Shown piece after piece: positions 5,925 through 7,179 of a DNA stretch of 7,179 nt. Made by a program: the position numbers and the translations under genes. Source of the DNA: Candidatus Poseidoniales archaeon (GTDB taxonomy: Archaea > Thermoplasmatota > Poseidoniia > MGIII > CG-Epi1); the NCBI GenBank assembly GCA_015658585.1, contig DQOP01000054.1, positions 1-7,179 of the forward strand, read 5' to 3'. The notes beneath the pieces were generated by a model. That model was given only the letters and a program-made list of their open reading frames with translations, had not been told where the DNA came from and ran no database searches. Position 1 is the first letter of the stretch, and every line of letters starts with the position of its first letter.

Positions 5925-7122
5925 CTATAACCTTGCCATCAATAATAACGGTTTCAACATGATTTATTCCAAAATGATAAGTGAGATGTCGATAATCGGG
6001 TATATCACAAATCAAAAGATCGGCCTTCCAACCCTCTGCAATACAACCTCTATCTGTTTTTCCTATCGCAAAAGCTGCATTAATTGTAGAAGCAACTAAA
6101 GACTCAGCCGGCGTCATACCCATCCTGAAGACTGCCAATTGTTGTATAAGCTGCATTGACTCAGTATAACAATTAGGATTACAATCCGTTGCAAGGGCTA
6201 TAGGAAGATTATTGGCTATCATCTTTCTGGCCGGGGCAAAATGATCCGAAAGAATTGCTAAAGGGGTCCCTGGCAAAAGAACGCCAATGACACCAGAATC
6301 GCGTAAGGCCTGGATAGTCTCCAGTGTAGAGCCAGCTAGATGATCTGCACTGATCACTCGTAACTCTGCAGCCAGTTTTCCTCCACCTGTATCGCCAAAT
6401 TCATCTGCATGAATCTTAAGGCCAAACCCAGCATTTCTAGCAGCTTCCAGTATAGTTCTGGATTCTTCCTCGGTAAAAACACCCTCTTCACAGAAAACGT
6501 CGCAAAATTCTGCCAATTCCCGTAATTCTTCTAGATTTTTCAAAACCGAAGCAACGTAGGTATATCGATCCATATCCTCGGGAATCGCATGCGCTCCCAT
6601 GTATGTGACAACCGTATCCGCTAATCCCAATGTCCCAAGCCAATTGGCAACCTTCAATTGCTTGATCTCAGTTTCCTTTTCAAGACCATATCCCGATTTG
6701 ATCTCAATTGTTGTAGTTCCGTGTCTAACCGCATTTTTCAAGCGAACCAGTGACTCTTCCTGAAGGTCTTCTTTACTAGCCTTACGGGTCTCTTCTACAG
6801 TCCGTAGAATTCCACCTCCGTCTGCCAGAATCTCCTGATAAGTACGGCCCTCCAACTTCCACTCAAGTTCATGTTCACGAGAACCAGACCAAACAAGATG
6901 AGTATGAGGATCCACAAAGCCCGGAACAATAACTTTGCCGCTAACATCTATGACTTTTGAATTCGAAGGATCAAGATTCTGACCAATCTCTACAATCTGA
7001 TTTCCATCAATCAAAACATCTGCATGAGGGTGCCTAACAACTTGTCCCATTGCCTCACCCACCAATGGAACAGAGGTAGGCTTTGGCGTGACGACTTCCG
7101 TGGCTCCACGTAAAAGAAGCAT
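5917..7122 (-). CDS. hutI: Imidazolonepropionase (HutI)
   Basis: HutI hydrolyses 4-imidazolone-5-propanoate to N-formimino-L-glutamate, the third step of histidine breakdown, in the cytoplasm. It is a metal-dependent amidohydrolase (TIM barrel plus small beta-sandwich). Counting from the ATG at 7122 (401 residues), the metal and catalytic residues are all present: H73 and H75 in VPGFVDPHTH, H178 in YMGAHAIPED, H238 and E241 in KIHADEF, H261 in SADHL, and D313 in ATDCNPN. IEIKSGYG (139-146) is a HutI hallmark. An in-frame ATG at 7170 would add 16 residues, and the frame stays open to the right edge. I prefer 7122 because MLLLRGATEVVTP matches a normal HutI N-terminus and a TATA-like box sits about 24 bases before it. 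The 3' end overlaps the next gene by eight bases. hutH and hutU are not in the window. Confidence 0.93.
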   Translation of the reverse strand: MLLLRGATEVVTPKPTSVPLVGEAMGQVVRHPHADVLIDGNQIVEIGQNLDPSNSKVIDVSGKVIVPGFVDPHTHLVWSGSREHELEWKLEGRTYQEILADGGGILRTVEETRKASKEDLQEESLVRLKNAVRHGTTTIEIKSGYGLEKETEIKQLKVANWLGTLGLADTVVTYMGAHAIPEDMDRYTYVASVLKNLEELRELAEFCDVFCEEGVFTEEESRTILEAARNAGFGLKIHADEFGDTGGGKLAAELRVISADHLAGSTLETIQALRDSGVIGVLLPGTPLAILSDHFAPARKMIANNLPIALATDCNPNCYTESMQLIQQLAVFRMGMTPAESLVASTINAAFAIGKTDRGCIAEGWKADLLICDIPDYRHLTYHFGINHVETVIIDGKVIDA

Positions 7123-7140
7123 GATTTCCAATGGCGCAAG

Positions 7141-7150
7141 TTCATAAAGA
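7141..7150 (-). promoter_or_regulatory. TATA-like box upstream of hutI
   Basis: The minus strand reads TCTTTATGAA, centred about 24 bases before the ATG at 7122. It shares TTTATGA with the box of the surface-protein gene at 1061-1070. If real, it makes the hutI mRNA leaderless and rules out the ATG at 7170. Only nine bases lie to the right of that ATG, so a longer upstream context cannot be judged. Confidence 0.4.
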
Positions 7151-7179
7151 CATCGGTTCTCTGACACCATAATGCTTGA

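Noticed and set aside
5917..7170. hutI start at the ATG at 7170
   Set aside because: It would add 16 residues without counterpart in the family, and it lies upstream of the probable TATA box; it cannot be excluded because the window ends nine bases further.
1..7179. CRISPR array, insertion sequence, tRNA or attachment site
   Set aside because: I found no spaced direct repeats, transposase motifs, terminal inverted repeats or tRNA cloverleaf signatures on reading either strand.

Overview
The window reads as a chromosomal segment of an archaeon. The evidence is an archaeal-type signal recognition particle (SRP) RNA with a GGAG-capped helix 6 and a helix 3/4 domain, an archaeal-type pantetheine-phosphate adenylyltransferase, a UPF0147 protein, and TATA-like boxes about 24-26 bases upstream of several start codons (leaderless-style promoters). 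A CcmF-type haem lyase implies c-type cytochromes and respiration, and imidazolonepropionase implies histidine breakdown. Together they suggest a mesophilic, heterotrophic, respiring archaeon of moderate G+C, plausibly of the marine Thermoplasmatota/Poseidoniia kind. That lineage guess is inference; the window holds no lineage marker I can read with certainty.

Layout. Bases 1-1040 (minus) hold the N-terminal part of a secreted, acidic surface protein that runs off the left edge. Next on the minus strand come a UPF0147 protein (1105-1386) and archaeal CoaD (1444-1902), each with its own promoter. A short divergent promoter region (about 1903-1959) separates these from a plus-strand cluster: a 65-residue two-helix membrane protein, a 161-residue secreted and C-terminally anchored protein, and CcmF (2672-4615), the last two overlapping by ATGA. 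The SRP RNA lies on the minus strand at about 4616-4930, convergent with ccmF and directly behind a minus-strand two-gene unit. In that unit hutI (5917-7122, perhaps starting at 7170) overlaps a 325-residue protein of unknown function (4947-5924).

How the parts fit. CoaD makes dephospho-CoA. CcmF attaches haem to apocytochrome c, and the two small membrane or secreted proteins before it are candidates for lineage-specific partners. The SRP RNA is the scaffold for membrane targeting of proteins such as these. HutI opens the imidazolone ring in histidine catabolism; why it is coupled to the 325-residue protein is unclear. The region is compact: apart from the SRP RNA no gap exceeds about 65 bases, and I saw no mobile element, CRISPR array or tRNA.
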